NCBI GenBank assembly: GCA_025698895.1
Contig: JAILWO010000003.1
Span: 1-64,000 of the forward strand
DNA from: Rhizobiaceae bacterium
Lineage (GTDB): Bacteria > Pseudomonadota > Alphaproteobacteria > Rhizobiales > Rhizobiaceae
Direction: 5' to 3'
Length of the DNA: 64,000 nt
Position numbers and translations under genes: made by a program
In this document: piece by piece, positions 1 through 8,048 of the stretch
Layout: every line of letters starts with the position of its first letter
Position numbering within the stretch: the stretch's first letter is position 1
The notes under the pieces: model-generated
The model's database searches: none
What the model was told of the DNA's origin: nothing
What the model saw: only the letters and a program-made list of their open reading frames with translations

Positions 1-2
1 TC

Positions 3-503
3 AGCGATCCCTTCGCCTGGTACCGCCGTCCCCGTGTGGCCGCGCGGTCCGTGCCGCGCATCCTGTGCCCCGGCGTCATCGAGCCGTTCCGCCTGCCGCC
101 GCCGCTCTCGCGCGACGATCCGATCGACGCGGCGCGGCTTGCCCTGCGTCTGGCCGCCCTGGCCGCAGCACTCGACGACCTGCCGGGACAGGCCAGGCGC
201 TTCGCCCGCTGGAAGGCCAACCGCGACGCCCTTTGCGCGCAAGAGAAAAGACACGATGCCGCGATCGCGCGGAACAAAAGACACGACGGCCTGCGCGCGC
301 AAGGCGGCACCCAAGCCCGCCGCCGGATCCGCCGCTTCTCGCCGCTCCGGGGCGGGCCGCCGCCGGGCGGCCGGCTCACCCGCTGGGAGCCCGGCACAAC
401 GGGAGGGCGAAGAGGATCCGGCCCCCTCCGCGAGATCGACTACATCCTGGCGCATTGCCACGCGCTCGCCCGCTACGCGCTGGAATATCCCGACACGTCA
501 TGA
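3..503 (+). CDS. Conserved protein of unknown function, 5' end outside window
   Basis: An open frame runs in from the left edge (SDPFAWYRRPR...) and ends at a TGA at 501-503, so at least 166 residues belong to a longer protein. I do not recognise a domain. The visible part is very rich in Arg, Pro and Ala. It has an imperfect duplicated segment around bases 240-305 (KRHDAAIARN followed by KRHDGLRAQ), then a basic Gly/Pro stretch and a more ordinary C-terminus ending ALARYALEYPDTS. The codon pattern and smooth C-terminal sequence argue for a real gene, but no function can be assigned. It lies upstream of, and outside, the LacI-operator-controlled transporter unit. Confidence 0.55.
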   Translation, partial: SDPFAWYRRPRVAARSVPRILCPGVIEPFRLPPPLSRDDPIDAARLALRLAALAAALDDLPGQARRFARWKANRDALCAQEKRHDAAIARNKRHDGLRAQGGTQARRRIRRFSPLRGGPPPGGRLTRWEPGTTGGRRGSGPLREIDYILAHCHALARYALEYPDTS

Positions 504-560
504 CGCCGGGGCCTGCCGGACTCGAAAAACTGTCGCGGAAGGCGTTTTGACACCTGCCGG

Positions 561-574
561 TGTTAGCGCTAACA
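561..574. promoter_or_regulatory. LacI-family operator 1, upstream of the ABC transporter
   Basis: TGTTAGCGCTAACA is a perfect 14-base palindrome ending 24 bases before the transporter permease start. LacI-family proteins bind such palindromes with a central CG. Two near-identical copies occur at 4487-4500 and 6511-6524, flanking the LacI gene at 5430-6494. Confidence 0.85.
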
Positions 575-598
575 TAAGCCATGGCAAAGGGAGGTGTC

Positions 599-1414
599 AT
601 GGCGGAACCCGCGGCGGAAAGGCCGACCCGTCCGACCGGCGCAACCGTGTGGCGCCGGACGCGGCCCGTCATGCTCGCGCTAGCCCCGTGGCTGGTGATC
701 GTGGCGCTGTGGTACACCGTTCACCATTCCGGGCTCGTCAAGCCGGCGCTCGTGCCCGCGCCGCATGTCGTGCTGGCGAAATTCTGGAACCTGCTGACCA
801 CGCAGTCCTTCGCCATCGACATCTGGATGTCGACCCAGCGCGTCCTGCTCGGCGTCATCCTGGGAACGGTATGCGCCGTGCCGGTCGGCTTCCTGATCGG
901 CTGGTACGACCCCGTCAGGCGGTTCGTGAACCCGCTGATCAACTTCTTCCGCGCCCTGCCGCCGATCGCGCTGATCCCGCTGGTGATCGTCTATTTCGGC
1001 ATCGGCGAGTCGGCCAAGGTCATCATCCTGTTCTACGCCTCCTTCTTCGCCGGCGTCATCGTGATGTATGAGGGCATCTCCCAGATCAGCCCGATCTATA
1101 TCCGCGTGGCGCGCACGCTGGGCGCGACGGACCTCGAGATTTTCCGCCGCATCATCGTCCCGTTGTCGCTGCCGCATGTCGTCACCGCGCTGCGCGTGGC
1201 GCTCGGCGTCGCCTGGGCCACGCTGGTGGCGTCGGAACTGATCGCCGCGCAGGAGGGGCTGGGCGCCGTCATCCAGGACGCCTCCTCCTTCTTCCAGCTC
1301 GACACGATCTATGTCGGCATCATCACGATCGGATCGGTCGCGCTCCTCATGGACACGCTGCTTCGCATGGTCAGCCGCCGCCTCCTCGCCTGGCAGGAAA
1401 GGATCGACGCATGA
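599..1414 (+). CDS. ABC transporter permease, NitT/TauT (SsuC/TauC) type
   Basis: Inner-membrane permease of about 271 residues for an importer of the nitrate/sulfonate/taurine class. I chose the ATG at 599 over the in-frame ATG at 581 because an AGGGAGG ribosome site sits at 586-592. About six hydrophobic segments are visible. The EAA-type cytoplasmic loop (RTLGATDLEIF...) that contacts the ATPase lies around residues 170-190. It is the first gene of a three-gene operon (permease, ATPase, binding protein) and its stop overlaps the next start (ATGA at 1411). Operator 1 lies just upstream. Family members import sulfonates, nitrate, pyrimidine precursors or aromatic acids, so the substrate is not fixed by sequence. 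Confidence 0.9.
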   Translation: MAEPAAERPTRPTGATVWRRTRPVMLALAPWLVIVALWYTVHHSGLVKPALVPAPHVVLAKFWNLLTTQSFAIDIWMSTQRVLLGVILGTVCAVPVGFLIGWYDPVRRFVNPLINFFRALPPIALIPLVIVYFGIGESAKVIILFYASFFAGVIVMYEGISQISPIYIRVARTLGATDLEIFRRIIVPLSLPHVVTALRVALGVAWATLVASELIAAQEGLGAVIQDASSFFQLDTIYVGIITIGSVALLMDTLLRMVSRRLLAWQERIDA

Positions 1415-2226
1415 GCGCGGCGGCCGAGCGTATCGTGCTCGATCATGTCGACATGCGGTTTACGACCGATCGCGGTCCTCTGAGCGTTGTCGACGACGTC
1501 TCGCTGTCGGTGCGCGAGGGAGAGTTCGTGGCCCTGGTCGGCCCGTCCGGATGCGGCAAGACCACGCTGCTCAACATGATGGCCGGCTTCCTCACGCCGA
1601 CGGGCGGGACGGTTACGCTCGACGGTTCCCCGATCCGCGGACCCGGCCGCGAGCGAGGGGTCATGTTCCAGGAGTATGGCGTGTTTCCCTGGCTCACGGT
1701 GAAGGAGAACATCGCCTTCGGCCTGAAGCTCGGCGCCAATCGCGTCCCGCAGGCCGAGCGCGACGCCATCTGCGACCGCTACATGGAACTGATGCGGCTG
1801 ACCGACTTCCGCAATTCCTATCCCAAGACGCTGTCGGGCGGGATGCGCCAGCGCGTGGCGCTGGCGCGCGCCTATGCCGTCAACCCGGCTTTCCTTCTGA
1901 TGGACGAACCATTCGGCGCGCTCGACGCGCAGACGCGCTCGGCCATGCAGGACCTGCTGCTGGAAGTGCTGGAACGCGAGAACAAGACCGTCGTCATGAT
2001 CACCCATTCGGTGGACGAGGCGCTCTATCTGGCATCGCGGATCGTCGTCATCTCGGCCCGGCCGGCGCGCATCCGGCGCATCATCGACGTGCCGTTCGGT
2101 TATCCGCGCCAGGACGACATACACACCCGGCCCGAATTCGCGGCGCTGCGCTCCGAGATCAAGGATCTCGTCATGCGCGAATACGCCGCGCAGGAGAAAC
2201 AGGCGCGCCTTCGCCTGTCGGACTGA
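1411..2226 (+). CDS. ABC transporter ATP-binding protein, SsuB/TauB type
   Basis: Cytoplasmic ATPase of 271 residues that powers the importer encoded on either side. Walker A GPSGCGKTT is near residues 44-52 and the Q-loop glutamine (MFQEYG) near 87. Signature LSGGMRQR is at 141-148, Walker B LLMDEP near 162-167, and the H-loop THS near 197. All catalytic elements are intact and the length is normal for the NitT/TauT group. It overlaps the permease gene by four bases, indicating translational coupling. It is predicted to share operator 1 and LacI control with its partners. Confidence 0.93.
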   Translation: MSAAAERIVLDHVDMRFTTDRGPLSVVDDVSLSVREGEFVALVGPSGCGKTTLLNMMAGFLTPTGGTVTLDGSPIRGPGRERGVMFQEYGVFPWLTVKENIAFGLKLGANRVPQAERDAICDRYMELMRLTDFRNSYPKTLSGGMRQRVALARAYAVNPAFLLMDEPFGALDAQTRSAMQDLLLEVLERENKTVVMITHSVDEALYLASRIVVISARPARIRRIIDVPFGYPRQDDIHTRPEFAALRSEIKDLVMREYAAQEKQARLRLSD

Positions 2227-2254
2227 CAACGAGAACGGCAAAGGAGGAGAAGAC

Positions 2255-3265
2255 ATGACCAGACGATTTCCGATCACACGGCGCGGTTTCGTGGCCGGCG
2301 CCGGCGCCACGATGGCCGCGACGCTCGCCATGCCCGCGATCGTTCGCGCGCAGACGCCGGTGCGCGTCGGCTATCTGCACACGCTGGCGGTCGACGGGCA
2401 GATCTGGCTGGCCGAGCACATGGGCGAATGGAAGAAGCAGGGCCTTGAGATGGCCTACACGCAATTCACCACCGGGCTGGAACTGTTCCAGGCGATGATC
2501 GGCGGATCGATCGACGTCCTGGCGACCGGCGCGGTGATTTCCAACTTCCCCGCGCGCGGCCAGGGCAAGGCGTTCCTGATGAACGACGTCGAGCGCGCCA
2601 CCGCCCAGCTCTGGGTCAATCCCGCCGCCGGCGTGTCCAGCTTCGAGGAGCTGAAGGGCAAGCAGATCGCCACCACCACCGGCACCACCGCCCATGTCTT
2701 CCTCGATCGGGCGCTGCGCGCCAACGGTGTGACGCCGGGCACCGACGTGGAACTCGTCAACCAGCGCATGTCGGACGCGGTCACCGCCTTCATCTCCGGC
2801 GCGGTGCCGGCGGTGGCGCTGTGGGTGCCGTTCAACATCTCCGTGCGCAACAATCTGCCGGAGGCCAAGATGCTGGTCGACGCGGGCGAGTTCTATCCCG
2901 AAGCAGCCATCATGGGCGGCTGGGCGACCTCGGAAGAGTTCCTGTCGGCCAACCGCGACGCGCTGGTGAAGCTCGTCAAGGCCTGGGCGCCCGCAAACGA
3001 CTACCTGCTCAATTCCTCCGACGAGGCGCTCAAGATCCTGCAGGAGAACTACTACCAGCAGGTGCCGCTGAGCGACCTTCAGGAACAGTACAAGGCGCAG
3101 GAAATGTTCTCGGCGGCCGAATGGGCCGGCAAGTACGAGGACGGCACGGTCGAGGGGTGGCTGCAGCAGGTCACGGACTTCTACGTCGAGGCCGGCGGCA
3201 TCGAGAACCCGGTGCCCGCGTCGGAATATCTCGTCGCCGACATCTACAAGGAAGCGATGGGCTGA
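2255..3265 (+). CDS. ABC transporter substrate-binding protein, NitT/TauT type
   Basis: Periplasmic binding protein of 336 residues. The N-terminus carries a twin-arginine-like signal (TRRGFVAG) followed by a hydrophobic stretch and a cleavage region near AIVRAQ. The mature part starts with the typical VRVGYLHTLAVDGQIWLAE pattern of the SsuA/TauA/ThiY fold. An AAAGGAGGAG ribosome site precedes the ATG. It is the last gene of the three-gene operon. The substrate cannot be read from sequence; the neighbouring YihU-like reductase makes an organosulfonate one possibility, a carboxylate another. Confidence 0.9.
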   Translation: MTRRFPITRRGFVAGAGATMAATLAMPAIVRAQTPVRVGYLHTLAVDGQIWLAEHMGEWKKQGLEMAYTQFTTGLELFQAMIGGSIDVLATGAVISNFPARGQGKAFLMNDVERATAQLWVNPAAGVSSFEELKGKQIATTTGTTAHVFLDRALRANGVTPGTDVELVNQRMSDAVTAFISGAVPAVALWVPFNISVRNNLPEAKMLVDAGEFYPEAAIMGGWATSEEFLSANRDALVKLVKAWAPANDYLLNSSDEALKILQENYYQQVPLSDLQEQYKAQEMFSAAEWAGKYEDGTVEGWLQQVTDFYVEAGGIENPVPASEYLVADIYKEAMG

Positions 3266-3292
3266 CGAAGCCCGTATCGCGGTGGGCAAGTG

Positions 3293-3316
3293 CGCGGCCG
3301 GGGAAGCCCGGCCGCG
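3293..3316. terminator. Bidirectional hairpin between convergent genes
   Basis: A perfect 10-base-pair GC-rich stem (arms 3293-3302 and 3307-3316) with a GAAG loop lies between the binding-protein stop at 3265 and the convergent enolase-superfamily gene ending at 3320. There is no strong U tract, so its efficiency as an intrinsic terminator is uncertain. Confidence 0.6.
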
Positions 3317-3319
3317 TAT

Positions 3320-4441
3320 TCAGAAGCCGACCTCGAAACGCGCCAGCGACGCCAGGTCCGGCAGGACGCCGAGACCCGGCCCTTCGGGCAGGACGAACGC
3401 GCCCGCCTCGATCCGGAAGGCGAAGTCCAGCATCTCGTCGCGCAGCGGATTGGGATTGGAGTCGATCTCCAGCCGCCCGTCGCCGCCGATGGCGGCGAGC
3501 AGGTGCGCCGATGCGACCAGGCCGAGTCCGCCGCCCAGCCAGTGCGGGCAGAAGCGGACGCGGTGCGCGAGTGCTGCCCGGGCGACTGGCGCGCAGCGCG
3601 TCAGGCCGCCCCATTTGGCGATGTCGGGTTGCAGGACGCCCAGATGCCCGGAGGCGAGGGCCGCATCGAAATCGGCCCCGCGCATGTTTTCTCCCGCGGC
3701 CAGCGGCACGGGGGAGGCATCCGCCAGCGCCGACCATTCTGCCAGCGGCGCATCGGCACGCAGCGGCTCCTCCAGCCAGCGCGGGCGCCAGTCGGCCAGC
3801 GCCGACGCCATCTCGCGCGCCTCGGCGGGCTGCCATGCCTGGTTGGCATCGACCATGAGTTCGGCATCCTCGCCCAGTTCGCGGCGCAGCGCCCCGATGT
3901 TGCGCAGGTCCGTCTCGCGGCCGAAGCCCACCTTCAGCTTGAAGGCGACATGGCCGTCGGCCAGCCGCGCGGCCGCCAGCCTTTCGGGACGATCGGGATT
4001 GAGGCCGCTGGCATAGGCCGGAACCGAAGCGACCGGCTCGCCGCCGAGCAGGCGCCAGAGCGGAAGCCCGGCCTTGCGCGCGGCCATGTCCCAGAGCGCG
4101 ATGTCGATGCCGGCGATCGCCTGCGCCAGCGGTCCCGGCTCGCCGGCCTGGATCGCCAGCACCGACACCGATCTGTCCAGAAAGTCGAAGCAGGCCGCAG
4201 GATCGCTGCCGTCGCGGCCGACCAGCAGCGGCGCCAGCGTCTCGCGCACCAGCCTGGCTCTGTGCTCGGCGCCGACCGAGGGAAAGTTGCACCAGATCTC
4301 GCCCCAGCCGACGGCGCCGTCGCTGTCCCGCACCTCGACCAGGACCGCGGGCCGGTCCCGCATCAGGCCGAACGACGTGCGCACCGGCGTCTCCACCGGC
4401 GCCCGGAACACGCGGCAGCCGACATGGTCGATCACAGCCAT
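3320..4441 (-). CDS. Enolase-superfamily enzyme, mandelate racemase/sugar-acid dehydratase subgroup
   Basis: Cytoplasmic enzyme of 373 residues. The whole mandelate-racemase catalytic set appears at the expected spacing: KLK (K168/K170), D198, E224 and E251 as metal ligands, D273, and H300 in CPHW. The D273-H300 separation of 27 residues matches the Asp-His dyad of that subgroup, which abstracts an alpha proton from a carboxylate. Members are acid-sugar dehydratases or racemases. The start at 4441 lies 46 bases from operator 2, which it shares with the divergent dehydrogenase gene, so it should belong to the LacI regulon. The substrate is unknown; residues around the active site do not give me a confident match to any characterised dehydratase. 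Confidence 0.85.
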   Translation of the reverse strand: MAVIDHVGCRVFRAPVETPVRTSFGLMRDRPAVLVEVRDSDGAVGWGEIWCNFPSVGAEHRARLVRETLAPLLVGRDGSDPAACFDFLDRSVSVLAIQAGEPGPLAQAIAGIDIALWDMAARKAGLPLWRLLGGEPVASVPAYASGLNPDRPERLAAARLADGHVAFKLKVGFGRETDLRNIGALRRELGEDAELMVDANQAWQPAEAREMASALADWRPRWLEEPLRADAPLAEWSALADASPVPLAAGENMRGADFDAALASGHLGVLQPDIAKWGGLTRCAPVARAALAHRVRFCPHWLGGGLGLVASAHLLAAIGGDGRLEIDSNPNPLRDEMLDFAFRIEAGAFVLPEGPGLGVLPDLASLARFEVGF

Positions 4442-4486
4442 CCACGCTCTCCCTTCCTCGATTGACCGGCCGAGGCAGCCTGCCTA

Positions 4487-4500
4487 TGATAGCGCTAACA
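4487..4500. promoter_or_regulatory. LacI-family operator 2, between divergent enolase-superfamily and reductase genes
   Basis: TGATAGCGCTAACA differs from operator 1 by one base. It lies in the 100-base divergent promoter region between the gene starting at 4441 (minus) and the one starting at 4542 (plus), positioned to control both. Confidence 0.85.
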
Positions 4501-4541
4501 TACCCACGAGCCCAGCTTTCGTCCATCGGAGGGAACCCGCC

Positions 4542-5411
4542 TTGAGCAAAATCGGCTTCATCGGTGTCGGCACCATGGGATCGCCGATGGCGCGCAACAT
4601 CGCGCGCGGCGGTCACGACGTCCAGGCGTTCGATCTCAATGGCCAGGCGGTTGCCGCGCTTGCCGATGCCGGCATCCGGCCTGCCGCGACCGCGGCCGAA
4701 GCAGCCTCGGGCAAGGATTTCGTCATCTCCATGCTTCCCAATTCGCAGCATGTGGAGGGGCTGCTGTTCGGCCCGGAGGGGATCGCCGACGCGCTCGGCC
4801 GAAACACGCTCTACGTTGATATGAGTACGATCGCGCCGACGGTCACCAGGACCGTCGCCGCACGTCTCGCCGACAAGGGCATCTCCATGGTCGACGCGCC
4901 GGTGGGGCGGCAGCAGCAGCATGCGGTGGAGGGCAAGCTGCTGATCATGGTCGGCGGCGCCGAGAGCGACGTCGCCCGCGTGCGGCCGATCCTCGACCTG
5001 ATGGGCGACACGATCATCCACTGCGGTCCGGTCGGGTCCGGCGGCGCGATGAAGATCGTCAACAATTTCATGTCGATAACCATTAACCTGGCCGCCGCCG
5101 AGGCATTGATCCTGGGAGAGAAGGCGGGGCTCGATATCGAACTGGCCCGCAAGGTCATGCTCGGTACCGTCGCAGGGCAGGGGCATTTCGGCACCACCTA
5201 TCCGGCCAAGGTGCTCAAGGGCGATCTCGACCCGGGCTTCATGATCGACCTGGCCGCCAAGGATCTCGGTCTGGCGGTCGATTTCGCCGAGGCGCTGGGA
5301 GCGCCGCTGGATAGCGGAAAGCTGGCCCGCGAAAAATACGCCGAGGCGAGCGCGGCGGGGCGCGGCCGCCAGGACTGGACCGCGCTCTACGATTACCTGC
5401 GCAAGGGCTGA
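4542..5411 (+). CDS. Beta-hydroxyacid dehydrogenase, YihU-like (sulfolactaldehyde / succinic semialdehyde reductase-like)
   Basis: NAD(P)H-dependent cytoplasmic reductase of 289 residues. The start is a TTG at 4542 preceded by GGAGGG at 4528-4533; no ATG fits. The Rossmann motif GFIGVGTMGSPM is at residues 5-16 and the catalytic lysine K171 lies in AMKIVNN. The usual family substrate motif (PVSGG) is replaced by PVGRQQQH, giving R123, with N174 and S178 after the lysine. R123, K171, N174 and S178 are the residues I recall for sulfonate binding and catalysis in E. coli YihU, and the C-terminus AAGRGRQDW also resembles YihU. YihU reduces sulfolactaldehyde and, less well, succinic semialdehyde. 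Operator 2 precedes the gene. The specific substrate remains inference. Confidence 0.82.
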   Translation: MSKIGFIGVGTMGSPMARNIARGGHDVQAFDLNGQAVAALADAGIRPAATAAEAASGKDFVISMLPNSQHVEGLLFGPEGIADALGRNTLYVDMSTIAPTVTRTVAARLADKGISMVDAPVGRQQQHAVEGKLLIMVGGAESDVARVRPILDLMGDTIIHCGPVGSGGAMKIVNNFMSITINLAAAEALILGEKAGLDIELARKVMLGTVAGQGHFGTTYPAKVLKGDLDPGFMIDLAAKDLGLAVDFAEALGAPLDSGKLAREKYAEASAAGRGRQDWTALYDYLRKG

Positions 5412-5429
5412 CTTTCCCCGCCCCGTTCG

Positions 5430-6494
5430 TCACGGCGATGGGGCGGGCCGCGTGCTCTGGCGCTGCACGACCTCGAAACCGAGATCGGCGACCGGCGGGG
5501 CATCCGTCTCCGGATCGTCGAGACGGGCCAGGATCATGCGGGCCGCCGTCGCGCCGATCTCGTAGCGCGGAATGCGTACCGTCGTCAGGGCCGGCACGAA
5601 TTCCTGCGCGAGATCGACATCATCGAACCCGGCGATCCCGATGTCGGCGGGAATTCGCATTCCACGACGGCGTGCTTCCAGCGCGCCGCCGGCCGCGAGC
5701 ACATCATTGGCAAAGAAGATCGCCTCGACATCGGGATGCGCGGACAGGATTTCGCGGAAGGCAGCCGCACCATTGGCCAGCGTGAAATGCGCCTCGCGCG
5801 CAAGCCCGGGCCGGTCCGCCAGGTCGAATTCCGCGACGGCGCGGCGATAGCCCGCCAGGCGGTCGGCAGCGCGGTCGTTATCGGCGACCGGGGCACTGAC
5901 GAAGCCGATCCGTCGATAACCGCAATGATGGAGATGGGCCACCATGGCGAATGCCGCTTCTGCGTTGGAAAAGCCGACCAGCATGTCGATCGGGCTCGGT
6001 CGCAGATTCCACGTCTCGACGACCGGCACGCCGGCCCGGCCCAGCATACGTGCGGCACGCTCCTCGTGGGTGACCCCGGTCAAGACGATGGCGCTGGGCC
6101 GTTGCGCCAGCAGGGCGGCGACGAGATCGGCCTCGCGGCCGAGCGAATAGCCGCTGTTGGCCAGGATAAGCTGATAGTCCGCCGCTCCGAACACGTCGCT
6201 CATGCCCTGGATCTTGTCGGCGAAGATGGAGTTGGTGATGGTCGGGATCACCACGGCCACGGTGCGGGTACGGCTCGACGCGAGCCCGCCGGCCAGACGG
6301 TTGGGAATGTAGCCGAGTTCATCGACCGCGGCCCAGACCAACTTGCGCGTCTCCTCCGCCACGCTGTCGGGCTTGTTGAGCGCGCGCGATACGGTGATCG
6401 CGGACACGCCGGCGGCGCGCGCCACGTCCTCGATGCGCACCGCGCCGTGCTGTCGACGCGTACGGACAGGTTGCGGAGGCAATAGCTCGCTCAT
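5430..6494 (-). CDS. LacI-family transcriptional regulator
   Basis: Repressor of 354 residues. The N-terminal helix-turn-helix (IEDVARAAGVSAITVSRALN, near residues 21-41) includes the LacI hinge-helix region. A periplasmic-binding-protein-like effector domain follows, containing the FADKIQGMSDVFG region and the SAHPDVEAIFFANDVLAAGAL type C-terminal half. The gene lies between the reductase gene and the aldehyde dehydrogenase gene. Its own start is 16 bases from operator 3, implying autoregulation. The three identical-type palindromes in this locus make it the obvious regulator of the transporter, enolase-superfamily, reductase and dehydrogenase units. The effector is presumably a pathway sugar or acid. 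Confidence 0.93.
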   Translation of the reverse strand: MSELLPPQPVRTRRQHGAVRIEDVARAAGVSAITVSRALNKPDSVAEETRKLVWAAVDELGYIPNRLAGGLASSRTRTVAVVIPTITNSIFADKIQGMSDVFGAADYQLILANSGYSLGREADLVAALLAQRPSAIVLTGVTHEERAARMLGRAGVPVVETWNLRPSPIDMLVGFSNAEAAFAMVAHLHHCGYRRIGFVSAPVADNDRAADRLAGYRRAVAEFDLADRPGLAREAHFTLANGAAAFREILSAHPDVEAIFFANDVLAAGGALEARRRGMRIPADIGIAGFDDVDLAQEFVPALTTVRIPRYEIGATAARMILARLDDPETDAPPVADLGFEVVQRQSTRPAPSP

Positions 6495-6510
6495 GTTGAC
6501 CTACCACCGA

Positions 6511-6524
6511 TGATAGCGCTAACA
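6511..6524. promoter_or_regulatory. LacI-family operator 3, between lacI-type gene and aldehyde dehydrogenase
   Basis: TGATAGCGCTAACA, identical to operator 2. It sits in the 67-base divergent region between the regulator start at 6494 and the dehydrogenase start at 6562, so it could repress both. Confidence 0.85.
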
Positions 6525-6561
6525 TCGCTTAACGTCCATATCATCCGGGAAGTCCCCCTTC

Positions 6562-8004
6562 ATGAGCGAGTATAGCTTTGGACCCCTGCTCGACGGCAAG
6601 TGGGTCGACGGCGAAGGCCCAGCATTCTCCACCTTTAATCCGGCCCGCCCCGGCGAAGTCGTCGGGAACTATCGCTCGGCGGGCAGCGGGCAGATCGCGC
6701 AGGCGGGCAGGGCGGCGCGTGCGGCTCAAGCGAAATGGCGCTCGTTGCCCGCTGCCGAGCGCGTGAAGGTGGTCGGTCGTTTCCTCGCCGAAGTCGAGAG
6801 GCGCTCCGAGCCCATCGCGCGTTCGATCACGCTGGAACAGGGCAAGCCGCTCGCGGAGTCACGCAACGAAACCGCCAAGGCCCTGGGCGAGGCCGCAGCC
6901 ATGGCAGGGCATGTGCTATCGGGCGGGACAGAGCGCATGGCCGACGCGCGGCCCGGCTTCCGCAACATGGTCACGCGGCGGCCACGGGGAGTCATCGCCG
7001 CGATCACGCCATGGAATTTTCCGATCCTGACGCCGATGCGGAAGATCGCCCCGGCGCTGATGCACGGGAACGCGATCCTCCTCAAGCCCTCCGAGTTCAC
7101 GCCGGCCACCGTGTGCCTGATCGCCGAGGCCAGCGAGGGCATCCTGCCGCCAGGCCTCCTGCAGGTGCTGCCGGGAGATGGACGTGTCGGCGCCGAGATG
7201 GTCGCGCTGCCCGAAGTCTCCGGTGTCACGTTCACCGGTTCGGTCGCGACCGGAAAGCGCATCTATGCGCTCGGCGCGCAGACGCTGGCTGAACTGTCGC
7301 TGGAACTTGGCGGGAAGAACGCGGCCGTCGTCAACGACACCGATGATCTCGATGCCTGCCTCGATCAGATCGCCGGCGCGGCCTTCATGTGCGCGGGGCA
7401 GCGCTGCACCGCAATCAGCCGGGTGATCGTTGCCGAACCGTTGAGGCAAGGTGTCGAGGAAGGGCTGGCCGCCCGCGCTCGCGCGCAAAGGCAGGGCGAC
7501 GGGCTCGACGAGGGGGTGACGCTGGGACCGCTGACGAGCGCTGCCCAGTACGCACGGGTGCGCGACCTGGTTGAAGCCGGCCGCGCGCAAGGCGCGCGCG
7601 TGGTGACGGGCGGCGAGGCCGGCGACGATCCCGAGCGAAACGGCTATTTCTATCCGGCCACCATTCTCGCCGACGTGACGCCCGACATGGGCGTGGCGCG
7701 CGAGGAGATCTTCGGGCCGGTCATATCGGTGCTGTCCTACCGGACGCTCGACGAGGCATTCGCGACTCTGAACGCGGTCGACTACGGGCTGACCTCGGCA
7801 CTGTTCTCGAACGACTACCGCGTGATCCAGCGCTTCGTTGCCGAGAGCGAAAGCGGCATGCTGCACGTCAACCACGGCACGATCCCGGACAATCATATGC
7901 CGTTCGGCGGCATCAAGGATTCGGGAGTTGGCGCCTATTCGGTCGGCGCTTCGGCCGCGAATTTCTACACGACCGAGCATTCGGTCTATCTGAAGGCCGG
8001 CTAG
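6562..8004 (+). CDS. NAD(P)-dependent aldehyde dehydrogenase, semialdehyde type
   Basis: Cytoplasmic oxidoreductase of 480 residues that converts an aldehyde to the acid. Canonical residues are present: N152 in TPWNFP, K175 in LLKPSE, E248 in LELGGK and the nucleophile C282 in GQRCTA. The length and fold are those of succinate-semialdehyde or alpha-ketoglutarate-semialdehyde dehydrogenases. It is divergent from the LacI gene and operator 3 lies between them. With the YihU-like reductase in the same regulon, a shared semialdehyde intermediate (sulfolactaldehyde or succinic semialdehyde are candidates) is attractive, but substrate specificity cannot be read directly. It ends 44 bases from the convergent GntR gene. 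Confidence 0.9.
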   Translation: MSEYSFGPLLDGKWVDGEGPAFSTFNPARPGEVVGNYRSAGSGQIAQAGRAARAAQAKWRSLPAAERVKVVGRFLAEVERRSEPIARSITLEQGKPLAESRNETAKALGEAAAMAGHVLSGGTERMADARPGFRNMVTRRPRGVIAAITPWNFPILTPMRKIAPALMHGNAILLKPSEFTPATVCLIAEASEGILPPGLLQVLPGDGRVGAEMVALPEVSGVTFTGSVATGKRIYALGAQTLAELSLELGGKNAAVVNDTDDLDACLDQIAGAAFMCAGQRCTAISRVIVAEPLRQGVEEGLAARARAQRQGDGLDEGVTLGPLTSAAQYARVRDLVEAGRAQGARVVTGGEAGDDPERNGYFYPATILADVTPDMGVAREEIFGPVISVLSYRTLDEAFATLNAVDYGLTSALFSNDYRVIQRFVAESESGMLHVNHGTIPDNHMPFGGIKDSGVGAYSVGASAANFYTTEHSVYLKAG

Positions 8005-8048
8005 GGCGCGGGCGCATATGTAAGAAGTGGACCGGCCCCGGCCCCTGC

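Noticed and set aside
240-305. Possible DNA repeat or CRISPR-like unit in the first gene
   Set aside because: Only two imperfect, coding-frame copies are present with no spacer structure; it is an intragenic protein repeat.
34-1071. Plus-strand frame of 345 codons across the left edge and permease
   Set aside because: It conflicts with the well-supported permease frame and crosses the LacI operator; the Arg-rich sequence has no domain.
3171-5186. Long minus-strand frame of 671 codons
   Set aside because: It overlaps the enolase-superfamily and reductase genes in other frames and looks like shadow composition.
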